Of a stretch of 64,000 nt of DNA, positions 9,250-19,194 are shown piece by piece; within the stretch, counting starts at the first letter, position 1; every line of letters starts with the position of its first letter. The DNA lies in contig CANMPD010000008.1 of NCBI GenBank assembly GCA_947499635.1, forward strand, positions 120,825 through 184,824, read 5' to 3'. The stretch is from an uncultured Paracoccaceae bacterium. Its GTDB lineage: Bacteria > Pseudomonadota > Alphaproteobacteria > Rhodobacterales > Rhodobacteraceae. The position numbers and the translations under genes were made by a program. The notes below the pieces were generated by a model. It searched no databases. It worked only from the letters and a program-made list of their open reading frames with translations, and had not been told where the DNA came from.

Positions 9250-10194
9250 CTAGAGCAACAACGCGATGTAGACCACATAAAGTGCGGTTAAAATCGCTCC
9301 CCACGCACGGGTAATATTCTTGCGAAGAAACACAAAAGGGATGAGCGCCAATGATGCAGCCAACATAACCCAAAGATCAAAATGCAAGAAACCTGGTGAT
9401 ACCGGCAGTGGGCCAAAGAATGTAGCAACGCCAATAATCGCAAGTAGATTGAACATGTTTGAGCCAATAACATTGCCCAAAGCAACATCTGCTTGGCGTC
9501 TCAATGCTGCCATAACTGTTGTGGAAAGTTCAGGCAGTGATGTACCTATGGCCACCATCGTGAGACCAATCACTGTTTCGCTCAAGCCATAAATACGAGC
9601 AATAACTGTTGCGTTCTCGACCAAAAGATGCGCGCCAAGTGGCAAGCCGATCAACCCCAACAGTAAATAAACACAGATACGCCAATAAGGCATGGAAGGG
9701 TCGGCTTCCTCAATATCCTCTAGATCATCCGGTTCACCCGCGGCGCGATGAGCCCGCGCATCATAAAAGGCAGTCCCCAAGACGAAGACGAGCGCCGCCA
9801 GCAGCACAAGCCCCGACCAGATTGTAAAGACACCGAAAAAGGCCAAGGCAATGAATAACACCGTTGCAATGATCATGTAGATATAGTTGCGACGTGTCTC
9901 ACATTCGCTGGTATGCAAAGTTTTCATCAATGCTGGAATACCTAGAACCAATAAAATGTTGGCCGTATTCGATCCCACCACATTGCCCAACGCAATCCCT
10001 GAAGAGTGTTCTAGGACGGCACTAATGGCAATTAAAAGCTCTGGTGCAGAGGTCCCAAAGGCCACGATCGTCAAGCTGACAATCAGCGCAGGAACACCGA
10101 GGCGCAACGACAAATTCACTGCGCCACGCACCAATGCATCGCCGGCTAACAGCAAAATGACCAGTCCTAAGCCAGACATTAACCAAGGCATCAT
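9250..10194 (-). CDS. Calcium/sodium antiporter (CaCA family, YrbG-like)
   Basis: 314 residues, about ten membrane segments. The two inverted alpha repeats that form the ion path are clear: GTSAPELLIAISAVLEHSSG...GNVVGSNTANI near residues 48-80, and GTSLPELSTTVMAALRRQ...GNVIGSNMFNLLAI near 220-255. An acidic cytoplasmic loop (EPDDLEDIEEADPS) separates the halves. Family members exchange calcium or other cations for sodium or protons across the inner membrane. Its ATG overlaps the stop of the small upstream gene (ATGA), so it is the last gene of a three-gene operon with the S49 peptidase. Confidence 0.88.
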   Translation of the reverse strand: MMPWLMSGLGLVILLLAGDALVRGAVNLSLRLGVPALIVSLTIVAFGTSAPELLIAISAVLEHSSGIALGNVVGSNTANILLVLGIPALMKTLHTSECETRRNYIYMIIATVLFIALAFFGVFTIWSGLVLLAALVFVLGTAFYDARAHRAAGEPDDLEDIEEADPSMPYWRICVYLLLGLIGLPLGAHLLVENATVIARIYGLSETVIGLTMVAIGTSLPELSTTVMAALRRQADVALGNVIGSNMFNLLAIIGVATFFGPLPVSPGFLHFDLWVMLAASLALIPFVFLRKNITRAWGAILTALYVVYIALLL

Positions 10195-10394
10195 GAGCGG
10201 TGATCTCCTTTATCTTTAGGATCTTTTGATTGAGAGCCTAGTTTACACGGGCAGCTCCCCTTCCCAATTTTAAATCGCCCGCACTGCGTACAGCGGGCTT
10301 GGGATATAGCCTTACCACTTGGCAAGCGCAATTTTCCAAACATCGCTAAAACCGCAATAGCAGCCAAAAACAGTGTGACGATTTTAACCAGCAC
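10191..10394 (-). CDS. Small membrane protein with four-cysteine motif
   Basis: 67 residues. An N-terminal membrane helix (about 2-19) is followed by a CTQCGRFKIGKGSCPC cluster that could bind zinc, then a lysine/aspartate-rich tail. It starts with GTG immediately after the stop of the S49 peptidase and its stop overlaps the exchanger start, which supports it as a real coupled gene in spite of its size. Function unknown; it might be an accessory of the peptidase or of the transporter. Confidence 0.7.
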   Translation of the reverse strand: MLVKIVTLFLAAIAVLAMFGKLRLPSGKAISQARCTQCGRFKIGKGSCPCKLGSQSKDPKDKGDHRS

Positions 10395-11201
10395 CTAGAG
10401 ACCAAACCGAGCAAACTGTGCTCGTTCTTCAACTGCAGCAAACGCATCTTGGGTCATATTCATGCCAAAGCGGCTAAGCACTGATTTCTTAATCCCGTAA
10501 CGACGTACCTTGGTCTTTTTGCCAAAGCGTTCCTGCAACACAGGTTTCAGATGGCCGATACCATCAATCAAACCAAGCTCCTTTGCACGGCGTGCCAACC
10601 AAATTTCGCCTGTAAACAAATCTGTCTTATCGTCTAACTTGTCGCCGCGGCGTGACTTTACATGGTCAATGAAATTGGTGTGAATATCATTCAATACGCC
10701 TTTGAGACGTGCAACATCTTCGTCTTGTGCAGGGCGGAACGGGTCTAGCATGGATTTGCTTTGGCCAGCGGTATACACGCGACGCTCAAACCCTTGTCGG
10801 GCGAGAAATTCATGCGCACCAAAACCAGCCGAAATGACCCCAATCGACCCTAATACAGAACTTTCATCGGCATAAATTTCATCCGCTGCCGCAGCAAGCC
10901 AATACCCACCGGATGCGGCAACATCTTCGACAAAAGCAAGAACAGGAACGTCAAGCTCCTCTGATAGGCGGCGAATACGCGCCCCAATCAGCGAGCTTTG
11001 CACAGGGCTGCCCCCCGGTGAGTTGATCTCAAGCGCAACAGCGGCGGGTTTTCCACGGCGAAACGCACGTTCCAACACCGGCGCCAACGTCACATCATTT
11101 AACGCGCCACGACCAGACATTCCGATAGCCCCCGACAAGCGAACAATCGCAACAGTAGTAGGGCGTTTTACGAACGGGAGTTTGAAATTTTTGATGCTCA
11201 T
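10395..11201 (-). CDS. S49 family (SppA/SohB-like) serine peptidase
   Basis: 268 residues, the short form of the signal-peptide-peptidase family. The ClpP-like fold motifs are present: LEINSPGGSPVQSS near residue 58, the nucleophile serine in DVAASGGYWLAAAADEIYA near 100, and a GSIGV strand. The catalytic lysine is probably in the following helix region (about 165, SRRGDKLDDKT). I chose ATG 11201 (MSIKNFKLPF) over a GTG 23 codons upstream whose ribosome site abuts it. No signal peptide is obvious, so it may act at the inner face of the membrane. First gene of an operon with the 67-residue protein and the exchanger. Confidence 0.88.
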   Translation of the reverse strand: MSIKNFKLPFVKRPTTVAIVRLSGAIGMSGRGALNDVTLAPVLERAFRRGKPAAVALEINSPGGSPVQSSLIGARIRRLSEELDVPVLAFVEDVAASGGYWLAAAADEIYADESSVLGSIGVISAGFGAHEFLARQGFERRVYTAGQSKSMLDPFRPAQDEDVARLKGVLNDIHTNFIDHVKSRRGDKLDDKTDLFTGEIWLARRAKELGLIDGIGHLKPVLQERFGKKTKVRRYGIKKSVLSRFGMNMTQDAFAAVEERAQFARFGL

Positions 11202-11414
11202 AACGCCGATGTAGAGTGCGACACGCTGGGAAACAAGACTCGAGCGCCGAGAAACCCCAGATCCCTGCACTTCCTACAAAAGATTTATAAGAAGAGCGCA
11301 GGTAACGGGAGTTTCTTTACCTTTTATACGCGGTACATGGGACTGTGCTGCCTGTTGAAACCGCATCTAACATAGCTGCCAAAGGCGATACCCTGAGGGC
11401 TCTTGACCGTCGTG

Positions 11415-12452
11415 TTACGCGCCCTCGCGCACTGTATCAATCATGAGCTGCACATTGTCAGGGTTCGCATCCGGCGTAATTCCGTGACCAAGGTTAAAGA
11501 TGTGCGGTCCATTCGAAAGAGCTTGCACGATTTGGCGAGTCTCGGTCACCAGTTCTTCCCCTCCTGTCACCATATGACGTGAGGCGAGATTACCCTGCAC
11601 ACAGCCGTCCACTTGAATATGTTCAGCCGCCCATTTCGCATCCACTGAATTATCCAGCGCCACACAATCAATACCCGTCGCGCGGGCAAACCCAATGTAT
11701 TTCTCACCTGCTTCGCGGGGAAAACCAATAATTGGAATATGTGGGTGACGCAGTTTTAAAGCAGCTGTAATTTCGCGTGCCGGTGCGAGTGCGTATTTTT
11801 CGAACGTCTCGCCCTTTAAGGAACCGGCCCAGCTATCAAAGATTTTGACAACTTCGGCACCTGCTTCGATTTGCGCACTCAGATATTCAATCGTCGCCGC
11901 CGTAATCCGCGCCAGCAGTGCTTCGAACAGCGGTGTATTTTCCTGCATCAATGCATGTGCAGGCTCCTGATCCGGCGTTCCGCGTCCTGCAATCATATAG
12001 GTCGCCACGGTCCAAGGTGCCCCTGCGAAACCGATCAACGTCACATCCGACGGGAGCTCGTTGGCAAGTAGACGTACTGTATTGTAAATCGGATTAAGCG
12101 TTTCGTGAATATCAGCGACATCGCGCAACTGGTCAAAATCACGCTGTGCCGTGATCGTCGACAAACGCGGCCCTTCACCCGTCACAAACCACAAATCCGC
12201 CCCCAACGCCTGTGGTACCAATAAAATATCAGCAAATAGAATGGCCGCATCAAACCCGTATCGGCGGATCGGTTGCAGTGTCACCTCAGTGGCAAGTTCA
12301 GAGTTATAGCACAGTGATAGGAAATCCCCTGCCTGCGCGCGGGTGGCGCGATATTCAGGAAGATAACGCCCAGCCTGACGCATCATCCAAATCGGTGGCA
12401 CGTCTTGGCGTTCACCGGCAAGGGCGCGTAATATGGTCTTTTGCTGGGTCAT
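11415..12452 (-). CDS. hemE: Uroporphyrinogen decarboxylase
   Basis: Converts uroporphyrinogen III to coproporphyrinogen III by removing four carboxyls. Both family signatures are intact: [15 protein letters not shown] near residues 20-34 and [16 protein letters not shown] near 140. 345 residues is typical. The frame extends upstream to 12608 but the ATG at 12452 ([11 protein letters not shown]) matches family N-termini and leaves a divergent promoter gap with hemC. Several haem genes (hemE, hemC, hemF, hemN) lie within 21 kb here but not as one operon. Confidence 0.95.
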   Translation of the reverse strand: MTQQKTILRALAGERQDVPPIWMMRQAGRYLPEYRATRAQAGDFLSLCYNSELATEVTLQPIRRYGFDAAILFADILLVPQALGADLWFVTGEGPRLSTITAQRDFDQLRDVADIHETLNPIYNTVRLLANELPSDVTLIGFAGAPWTVATYMIAGRGTPDQEPAHALMQENTPLFEALLARITAATIEYLSAQIEAGAEVVKIFDSWAGSLKGETFEKYALAPAREITAALKLRHPHIPIIGFPREAGEKYIGFARATGIDCVALDNSVDAKWAAEHIQVDGCVQGNLASRHMVTGGEELVTETRQIVQALSNGPHIFNLGHGITPDANPDNVQLMIDTVREGA

Positions 12453-12561
12453 AATCGGATCCTGTCTTTGTACTCTTCCTGACTTCGCACTTCGCGACAA
12501 ATTGTCAAGAGCACGCTCGCGATGCTTGCCATGACATTGTGTCGCGATTAAGCGTTGAATT

Positions 12562-13524
12562 ATGACACTTTCGCTGCCCTCCCCCGCTTCGCCCCTCAAA
12601 ATTGGCACACGTGGTTCACCGCTCGCTTTGGCTCAAGCGCATGAAACCCGCGCCCGACTGATGGCCGCATTTGACCTGCCGCAAGACGCCTTTTTGATTA
12701 CAGTGATCAAAACCACTGGTGACAATCGTCAGATGATTGAAGCGGACCGCCCTCTTAAAGAGATCGGTAACAAGGGATTGTTTACCAAAGAGATCGAAGA
12801 GGCCATGAGTGCTGGAACCATCGACATCGCAGTGCATTCAACCAAGGACATGCCGACACAGCAACCCCAAGGCCTGATCATCGATTGCTTCCTTCCTCGC
12901 GAAGACCCGCGTGACGCGTTTGTCTCGCCCCAGTATCGCAGTATCGCAGACCTGCCTAAGGGCGCAACGGTTGGCACCTCGTCTTTACGACGGCGTGCTC
13001 AGCTGTTGCACCAACGCCCTGACCTGAACGTGGTTGAATTTCGCGGTAATGTGCAAACCCGGTTAGAGAAATTAAACAAAGGTGTCGCCGATTGTACATT
13101 TTTGGCCATGGCCGGGCTGGTGCGGTTGAACATGTTCACCGAGGTCCCAGCAACAGCTGTCGAGACGACAGATATGCTGCCTGCAATTGCGCAGGGTGCA
13201 ATCTGTATCGAGCGGCGTATAGAAGACCGGCGGACAAAAGATATGCTCGCGGCTATCCACCACGATGAAACCGCCCAGCGCCTTAGTGCAGAACGTGCGT
13301 TTCTTGCGGCATTGGATGGCTCTTGTGAAACCCCGATCGCCGGACTTGCAGACATAACTGGCGATACCCTCCGCCTACGTGGCGAACTGTTACGTCCTGA
13401 TGGATCCGAGGTCCTGAATGCGGAAATATCAGGTCCAGTAACGCAGGCCTCTGAATTGGGAAACACTTTGGCGGCCCAACTGCGCGAAAAAGCCGGACCT
13501 GACTTTTTCGACTGGATGACCTAA
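12562..13524 (+). CDS. hemC: Hydroxymethylbilane synthase (porphobilinogen deaminase)
   Basis: Polymerises four porphobilinogen units into hydroxymethylbilane. Conserved blocks: [12 protein letters not shown] near residue 14, [11 protein letters not shown] near 90, [12 protein letters not shown] near 140, and the cofactor-bearing cysteine in [14 protein letters not shown] near 253. 320 residues is normal. Divergent from hemE with about 110 bases between them, so the two promoters are back to back. Confidence 0.95.
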   Translation: MTLSLPSPASPLKIGTRGSPLALAQAHETRARLMAAFDLPQDAFLITVIKTTGDNRQMIEADRPLKEIGNKGLFTKEIEEAMSAGTIDIAVHSTKDMPTQQPQGLIIDCFLPREDPRDAFVSPQYRSIADLPKGATVGTSSLRRRAQLLHQRPDLNVVEFRGNVQTRLEKLNKGVADCTFLAMAGLVRLNMFTEVPATAVETTDMLPAIAQGAICIERRIEDRRTKDMLAAIHHDETAQRLSAERAFLAALDGSCETPIAGLADITGDTLRLRGELLRPDGSEVLNAEISGPVTQASELGNTLAAQLREKAGPDFFDWMT

Positions 13525-13587
13525 GCTTTCTGCGGCAGCTCTCTTCAGCACAACCACCTGTAAGTGTTACTTTACCTGCTGTGGGTA

Positions 13588-13612
13588 ACAGATCCACAAA
13601 GGGTGGATCTGT
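13588..13612. terminator. Hairpin between convergent hemC and the GH25 gene
   Basis: ACAGATCCAC (13588-13597) pairs perfectly with GTGGATCTGT (13603-13612) around AAAGG. It lies between two convergent genes, but neither strand has a clear T-run after the stem, so termination strength is uncertain. Confidence 0.5.
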
Positions 13613-13622
13613 AAAAAGAGCT

Positions 13623-14387
13623 TCAAAAACCAGGTCCTCGCTGCCACGCAGCAAGGTTTCCTGAAAATGCGTTTAAATCCACATTTCCGGAAATCCCTGG
13701 GACACGGCCAGTTCCGCTATATTGCCATAAAACCCAGCGCGCGTTCTCGTAAACATCCCGTGGGTGTCCCGCGACAGACCGCAGCCAGAACTGTGTATTG
13801 CGCAATTTAGAAATGTCAGTATCGCGCCAAAAATCGACTGTTGTGTACACGATAGGTCGCTGGCCATAATGTTGTTCAATCAAACGCATAAAGCGCGCGG
13901 CCTCACGTCGCACAGTGCGGCCATCTGGTCTGCGCTTGCAACTGCGGGAGTTGTGAGTCCACTCCATATCTAAAACTGGTGGCAAGGCGCGTGTATCGCG
14001 TGGAACATGGCGAATGAACCAACGTGCCTGCTGTTCAGGTGAACGACAAAAGTAATAATAGTGATAGGCTCCGCGCACCACGCCTGCGCGGCCTGCATTG
14101 CGCCAGTTTTGCCGAAACAATGGGTCTGCCACATCGCCGCCCTCTGTTGCCTTGATATAGGCAAACGACACACCAGCGCGATGCACGCGCCGCCAATCTA
14201 TGTCGCCCTGCCAACGCGATACGTCGATCCCATGCACCGGATATGACCAGGGGGTACGACGCGCCCAATCATGTGGCGCGCTATCCGCAAAGCGTGGGTA
14301 AGTTTTCACAACAGTCCTTCCTGACGTGTTGTCAGACGGGCTACAAGCAATCAAAAAACCAAAAAATGCCGCTAACCAATATCTCAC
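13623..14387 (-). CDS. GH25 (lysozyme-like) muramidase lipoprotein
   Basis: 254 residues. With the GTG start at 14387, preceded by AGGAGA, the N-terminus is a lipoprotein signal with lipobox L-I-A-C (MRYWLAAFFGFLIAC). The mature part is a glycoside hydrolase family 25 domain: HGIDVSRWQGDIDW near residue 51, FAYIKATEGG, the acidic catalytic region PPVLDMEW near 137, and a late WLWQYSGTG-like block (VLWQYSGTGRVPGI). GH25 enzymes cleave the MurNAc-GlcNAc bond of peptidoglycan, so a cell-wall remodelling role in the periplasm is likely. The longer frame starting at 14429 would bury the lipobox and is rejected. Confidence 0.85.
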   Translation of the reverse strand: MRYWLAAFFGFLIACSPSDNTSGRTVVKTYPRFADSAPHDWARRTPWSYPVHGIDVSRWQGDIDWRRVHRAGVSFAYIKATEGGDVADPLFRQNWRNAGRAGVVRGAYHYYYFCRSPEQQARWFIRHVPRDTRALPPVLDMEWTHNSRSCKRRPDGRTVRREAARFMRLIEQHYGQRPIVYTTVDFWRDTDISKLRNTQFWLRSVAGHPRDVYENARWVLWQYSGTGRVPGISGNVDLNAFSGNLAAWQRGPGF

Positions 14388-14464
14388 TGTACTCTCCTGC
14401 GTAACAGAACCAGTAGACTGGTAGGTCATCCGTTACACAAGCAGAGACTCAAGAGGCGCGAATT

Positions 14465-15367
14465 TTAAACCCACTTTGCCAAAGGTGGCAGGCTCATCAA
14501 TACCGCGTTTGCATCATGGCCTGTTTCAAGGCCAAACTTAGTGCCACGATCATAAACCAGATTGTATTCCGCATAGAGGCCACGGTGGATTAACTGTGCA
14601 TCTTTGTCAGCCTCATCGCAGGGCATAGACCGACGCTTTTCAACCAAGGGTACAAACGCGGGTAGGAATGCCCGACCAATATCCTGTGTCAGGGCAAAGT
14701 CCGCTGCCCAATCACCGCTGTTGCGATCATCCATAAATATTCCGCCGACACCACGGGCCCGATTGCGGTGGGGAATATAGAAATACTCGTCAGCCCAGGC
14801 TTTAAGCGACGGGTATAAATCTACACCATGCGGATCAAGATGTGCCTTTTGTGTCGCGTGGAAATGTGCCGTGTCTTCGGCGTATTCAATGCAGGGATTC
14901 AAATCAGAACCTCCTCCGAACCACCATCCATGAGGCGTCCAGAACATACGCGTGTTCATATGAACTGCAGGCACATGAGGGTTCCGCATATGCGCCACCA
15001 AAGAAATTCCAGATGCCCAAAAGCGAGGGTCGTCCTTCATGCCTGGCAATCCTTTGCGGGACGCCATGGCCTTTTGAGCACGCGCACCTAAACGCCCGTG
15101 GACTTCGGAAATATTGACACCAACCTTTTCAAACACACGACCGCCGCGCATCACGCTCATTTCGCCGCCGCCGGCGTCTGAGCCATCATCGCTGTCACGT
15201 GTCGTTTGCGTGACCTCAAATTTCCCTGCTGACATCTCAGTAAAAGGACCACTGGTATGATTGCTTTCAAGCAATTGAAAGGCGGCCACAATCTCATCAC
15301 GCAAATTGCGAAACCAATTGGCCGCAAGAGATTTTTCAGCAGACATATCCGATATGGTATCAGGCAT
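14465..15367 (-). CDS. hemF: Aerobic coproporphyrinogen III oxidase
   Basis: Oxygen-dependent conversion of coproporphyrinogen III to protoporphyrinogen IX. Recognised from GGGSDLNPCIEYAEDTAHFHATQKAHLD near residues 150-180 and RARGVGGIFMDDRNSG near 215. 300 residues is typical. The ATG at 15367 is preferred to an upstream GTG at 15382. The window also encodes the oxygen-independent enzyme HemN beside fnrL, giving the cell a route for each oxygen regime. Confidence 0.95.
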   Translation of the reverse strand: MPDTISDMSAEKSLAANWFRNLRDEIVAAFQLLESNHTSGPFTEMSAGKFEVTQTTRDSDDGSDAGGGEMSVMRGGRVFEKVGVNISEVHGRLGARAQKAMASRKGLPGMKDDPRFWASGISLVAHMRNPHVPAVHMNTRMFWTPHGWWFGGGSDLNPCIEYAEDTAHFHATQKAHLDPHGVDLYPSLKAWADEYFYIPHRNRARGVGGIFMDDRNSGDWAADFALTQDIGRAFLPAFVPLVEKRRSMPCDEADKDAQLIHRGLYAEYNLVYDRGTKFGLETGHDANAVLMSLPPLAKWV

Positions 15368-15405
15368 AGAAGGGGTTCCCACTGTAGGTTCTTAGTATCG
15401 CGTCT

Positions 15406-16212
15406 TTAATATACAGGCTCAGAAACAGAATCGAGCAACGTACGCCCACCGTCCAAGGTAATCACTTCACCAGTCATAAAACTTGACGCTTCTGACGCGA
15501 GGAATAAGGCTGTTTCCGCCAATTCAGTCGGAGCCGCAATACGCCCCAGTGGAGTGTAATCTTCGACTTCGGTACGCAGTTCCTTGTTGTCTTTCAATGT
15601 TGCCCGGACAGACGCGCTCATAACCGACCCAAAAGCAATTGAATTCACGCGGATCTGATGTGGCGCCAACGCCAAAGCGAGGGACCGTGTCACCTGATCC
15701 AAAGCCGCCGAGGCTACAGAATATGCCAATAGATCGGGATGCGTACGCCGTGCGGCAATCGAAGACAGGTTGATGATCGTGCCTGCGCTGTGACCTTCAT
15801 AACCGGCCTCTTCTTTTTGGCGAATCATTCGGTTAGCAACATGCTGTGCAAGTCGCAGACTGGTGAGGACATTTTGCTCAAACAGCTGCGCCACGCTTTC
15901 ATCAGAAGAATCCAACGCATCCGTCATCATCACATCGCGCGCGCCGTTGACCAAAATGTCAATTTCATCAAAAGCGTCTATCGTTGCTGAAAGCAGGTTT
16001 GCCACACATAGACGTTCCCGCATATCGCCAACAAAATAACGAATATTGCTATCATCGCTTTGGTCACCCAATTCTTGTTTCAACGCCTGTTCATCAGAAT
16101 CGACAAACATCACATTTGCGCCGGCATCAGCAAACAATTTACCAATGGCGAGCCCGATCCCGGTAGAGGCGCCGGTAACGATGGCTGTTTTGCCAACAAG
16201 AGAGAAACTCAT
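15406..16212 (-). CDS. SDR-family protein with degenerate active site
   Basis: 268 residues with a classical SDR Rossmann motif TGASTGIG (13-20), the NAG-like ILVNGAR strand, and the NLSS catalytic serine region (148-151). The YxxxK motif is altered: Y164-S-V-A-S168, with serine where the proton-relay lysine should be. The cofactor-binding half and the C-terminal ITLDGG tail are intact. It may have lost oxidoreductase activity or use another residue. Start ATG 16212 has GAGG eight bases upstream; a longer form at 16230 or 16278 is possible. Lies close behind hemF, same strand, no visible operon link. Confidence 0.8.
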   Translation of the reverse strand: MSFSLVGKTAIVTGASTGIGLAIGKLFADAGANVMFVDSDEQALKQELGDQSDDSNIRYFVGDMRERLCVANLLSATIDAFDEIDILVNGARDVMMTDALDSSDESVAQLFEQNVLTSLRLAQHVANRMIRQKEEAGYEGHSAGTIINLSSIAARRTHPDLLAYSVASAALDQVTRSLALALAPHQIRVNSIAFGSVMSASVRATLKDNKELRTEVEDYTPLGRIAAPTELAETALFLASEASSFMTGEVITLDGGRTLLDSVSEPVY

Positions 16213-16367
16213 GTCTTGATCCTCGATCATCCCTAGAGACCACAAACCGGCATGGAGGAGTCGGTGCGGACATTGCATAGTGGCACGCAGTTATAGCAAT
16301 TAGAAGCGCCGACTATAAACTTAGACAGGTTGACGCAGGATTGTGATGGATCCCGCACCGAATGTGT

Positions 16368-17384
16368 TTATCGGCGTTTGGGACGTTCTGCCAACAAAAC
16401 CTTGAACTTAGTCGTTCCCGCCACTTCTTCGACATGCGCAAAATGTGCTTCAAGTGTTGCCTCATAAGGCAAGTGACGATTGGCCACCATCCACAGCTTG
16501 CCTGATCCAACCAAAAGCCGTGCAGCGGTTTGGATAAAGGCCTGTCCCAACGAGGGCTCTGCACTGCGACTGCTGTGAAATGGCGGATTCATCACGACTG
16601 TGTCGTGGCTTGCTTTTTTGCCCCAATCACGCGCATCTGCCCAATGGAAACGGGCCCGTGCATCCGTGATGTTAAGACGGCAGCACTCCAACGCAATCGC
16701 ATTCGCCTCAATCAAATCAAGAGTTTCCACGCCTTCGCGCCCCAAGATTGCGGCACTGAGGTAACCCCACCCTGCGCCAAGATCGATGACACGTTTGCCG
16801 AGTTTTCCCGGCAATGCTTGCGCAAGCATCGCAGAAGCAGGGTCAACACCATCCGCAGAGAAAACTCCCGGGCGCACCTGAAATCCTTCGATCTCTTGCG
16901 CAGCCGTTGGTAACCAATGACTTAGATCCATATCGCCAGACAGCCAAAACGCCTTTCCATGCGCTTTGGATATTGCAGCCGAGAGCGTCGATGTCGCGGT
17001 GACTTCACCCTTAAGTGCCTTATAAACAGAATCGATTCCGTCCGTTTTCACCCCATCCAGCAACACCTGCCCGTCCGTCACAGCCAAAGCTTGTGCAACG
17101 ATCTGGCGCGTCAAGGCCTTAGCACGTGTGACGCAAACCATCGATGCAGCAAAGCGCGCACCCGTAGGCAGTTCTGCCACAACATCCCACCCTTGGCCCT
17201 CTAACGCCTCATAGTCAGGGCGCATCGGCTGAACAATCAAGGTACGATCCTTCGGCAAGGCCGTTAAATCCTGCGCGCCATCTGGATGGAAAACCACCAC
17301 ACGGCCTGCGTCTTCGCCATTTTCACCGGCCTGAGGCAGTACAAAACCACCCGCCTCTACTGCGAGGGTCAGACGTATAGACAT
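16368..17384 (-). CDS. Class I SAM-dependent methyltransferase, RsmC-like
   Basis: 338 residues. The C-terminal half carries a SAM-binding motif (VIDLGAGWGYLSAAIL near residue 190), an acidic second strand (LIEANAIALECCRLN) and the MNPPFH catalytic motif near 265, the pattern of N2-guanine RNA methyltransferases such as RsmC, which modifies 16S rRNA G1207. The N-terminal half is a degenerate methyltransferase-like domain, as in RsmC. Start ATG 17384 has AGGA six bases upstream. Exact target base is inferred from the family only. Confidence 0.82.
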   Translation of the reverse strand: MSIRLTLAVEAGGFVLPQAGENGEDAGRVVVFHPDGAQDLTALPKDRTLIVQPMRPDYEALEGQGWDVVAELPTGARFAASMVCVTRAKALTRQIVAQALAVTDGQVLLDGVKTDGIDSVYKALKGEVTATSTLSAAISKAHGKAFWLSGDMDLSHWLPTAAQEIEGFQVRPGVFSADGVDPASAMLAQALPGKLGKRVIDLGAGWGYLSAAILGREGVETLDLIEANAIALECCRLNITDARARFHWADARDWGKKASHDTVVMNPPFHSSRSAEPSLGQAFIQTAARLLVGSGKLWMVANRHLPYEATLEAHFAHVEEVAGTTKFKVLLAERPKRR

Positions 17385-17459
17385 CAAATGTCCTTTCAAT
17401 CGTATTCGAAATATGGCTGCAAGCTCGTTACCGGCGGAAATGCCAATGCACCTTAGGGC

Positions 17460-17798
17460 TTATTCTTCTTTTTCCATGGTGCATTGCAGCGGGTGTTGGT
17501 GCTGACGGGCAAAATCCATCACCTGTGCCACCTTGGCTTCGGCGATTTCGTGAGTAAACACCCCGACGACCGCAAGACCCTTTTTGTGAACAGTCAGCAT
17601 AATTTCGAATGCTTGCGCATGTGTCTTGCTGAAAAACCGCTCCAAAACGATGATCACAAACTCCATCGGTGTGTAATCATCATTAAGCAACATGACCTTG
17701 TATCGCGGCGGGCGCTGCGTGCGCGGGCGCGTTTTGGTCAAAAGGCCAAGGTCACTATCGTCATCCGGACTGTCTGTCATCATCACAAAATTCTGCAT
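17460..17798 (-). CDS. clpS: ATP-dependent Clp protease adaptor ClpS
   Basis: 112 residues. The ClpS core is intact: [24 protein letters not shown] near residues 33-56 and [21 protein letters not shown] near 67-88. ClpS delivers N-degron substrates to ClpAP. clpA is not in this window, so the adaptor is encoded apart from its chaperone here. Divergent from the HAD hydrolase gene. Confidence 0.92.
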   Translation of the reverse strand: MQNFVMMTDSPDDDSDLGLLTKTRPRTQRPPRYKVMLLNDDYTPMEFVIIVLERFFSKTHAQAFEIMLTVHKKGLAVVGVFTHEIAEAKVAQVMDFARQHQHPLQCTMEKEE

Positions 17799-17879
17799 GG
17801 GCCCCTACTAGTCCGGTCATCTATGGAAAATCAACACCCACTTATATAGGTGTGGATCATATAGAGGAAAATCCTTGCC

Positions 17880-18599
17880 ATGACGATAATACAAAATATT
17901 ACAACCATCGGCTTTGATGCCGATGATACGCTTTGGCACAACGAGCGGTTTTTTCGCATGACACAGGCGCATTTCACCGAACTATTGTCCGATCACCTCC
18001 CTGGCTATTTAAACAAAGAGGCGCTTGATAAACTCTTATTAGAAGCCGAAAAGCGCAATCTGGGACGTTATGGGTATGGTGTCAAAGGCTTCACACTCTC
18101 CATGATCGAGACTGCGATTGAAGTGACCCAGGAAACTGTGCCTGCATCCGTAATAAAAGAGCTGATCGTCGCAGGGCAGACGATGCTAGCCCACCCAATC
18201 GAACTCCTCCCTCATGTCCGCAGCGCTATCGAGACGATCTCGCGTTCCTACAAAGTGGTTCTCATCACCAAGGGGGATTTACTGGACCAAGAACGAAAAC
18301 TCGCACAATCAGGCCTAGGTGATCTGTTTGACGCCGTTGAGATCGTGTCTGAGAAAACGTCAAACATCTATCGTGACATCTTTACACGCCACGCAGATGG
18401 GGTCCATCGCGCCATGATGATTGGAAATTCTATGCGATCCGATGTCGTTCCGGTCATCGAAGCTGGCGGGTGGGGAACCTATGTCCCTCACGGCCCAATC
18501 TGGGAAATCGAACACGCCGAGCCACCGACACACAGCCCCCGCTACCATGAAATTCCCGATCTGGCCGCATTGCCAGATTTACTCAGCACTTTGCAATAA
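17880..18599 (+). CDS. HAD-superfamily hydrolase
   Basis: 239 residues. HAD motifs in order: motif I GFDADDTLWHNE (nucleophile D-A-D), motif II VLITKGD, motif III lysine in VSEKTSNIY, and motif IV MIGNSMRSDVVP. A helical cap sits between motifs I and II (about 30-95). Such enzymes are phosphatases of small metabolites; the substrate cannot be read from the sequence. The next gene begins 18 bases later with its own AAGGAG site, so the two are probably co-transcribed. Confidence 0.85.
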   Translation: MTIIQNITTIGFDADDTLWHNERFFRMTQAHFTELLSDHLPGYLNKEALDKLLLEAEKRNLGRYGYGVKGFTLSMIETAIEVTQETVPASVIKELIVAGQTMLAHPIELLPHVRSAIETISRSYKVVLITKGDLLDQERKLAQSGLGDLFDAVEIVSEKTSNIYRDIFTRHADGVHRAMMIGNSMRSDVVPVIEAGGWGTYVPHGPIWEIEHAEPPTHSPRYHEIPDLAALPDLLSTLQ

Positions 18600-18617
18600 T
18601 CCACAAGGAGACTTTTC

Positions 18618-18938
18618 ATGCCACAAGCTGACCTTTGTTACTCAGCCGAACTAAATCTCGATGCATCCGCTGTTCTTGCACAAATCGAAACTGTCATTGC
18701 TGGACATGATTCGACTGCAGGCCAATGCAAAGGCCGTGCCTTTCCTATCGAATCGACCCATCATCGACATGTATTTTTACGCGTCGCCGTTTTGAAAAAG
18801 GCGCATCGTGATCCGGCATTTATGACAGAGTTACAGAAAAAACTACTGGCAGTTCTGACACCTACAGTTTCGGCACCTTGCAACGTCGCAGTAGAATTAA
18901 ACTGGTCGTCCGACCAATACGAGAGTGTTCAACTGTAA
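18618..18938 (+). CDS. Tautomerase-fold protein, 5-carboxymethyl-2-hydroxymuconate isomerase-like
   Basis: 106 residues beginning MPQADLCYSAEL; proline directly after the initiator methionine is the catalytic base of this superfamily. The layout resembles the small isomerase of homoprotocatechuate degradation, but no other genes of that pathway are nearby, so the physiological substrate is unknown. An AGGAG site precedes the ATG. Confidence 0.7.
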   Translation: MPQADLCYSAELNLDASAVLAQIETVIAGHDSTAGQCKGRAFPIESTHHRHVFLRVAVLKKAHRDPAFMTELQKKLLAVLTPTVSAPCNVAVELNWSSDQYESVQL

Positions 18939-19194
18939 AAGCGGTCGCTTAGGCCGCACAAATCAGATGCAGCAGAGTGTTGCCGCGAAAACATGTTTTC
19001 TTTTTATTTTATTAACGCGCATCTGGTTAAAGCTGCATATGGTGGCCTACAAAGGGCCACCTACAATATATCGAGAAACTTTAACCGATAGGCGATTTCC
19101 CTCTCGGGAAGTGTTATTTATTCCTTAACCATGTTGTGTTAGCTTTAAGGCAATCACAAAGAGTCAGTCGGAAAATCGGCGACACGAGGCAGAC

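Noticed and set aside
12999..13466. 155-residue open frame on the minus strand
   Set aside because: Antisense to hemC, whose cofactor cysteine and other motifs are clear.
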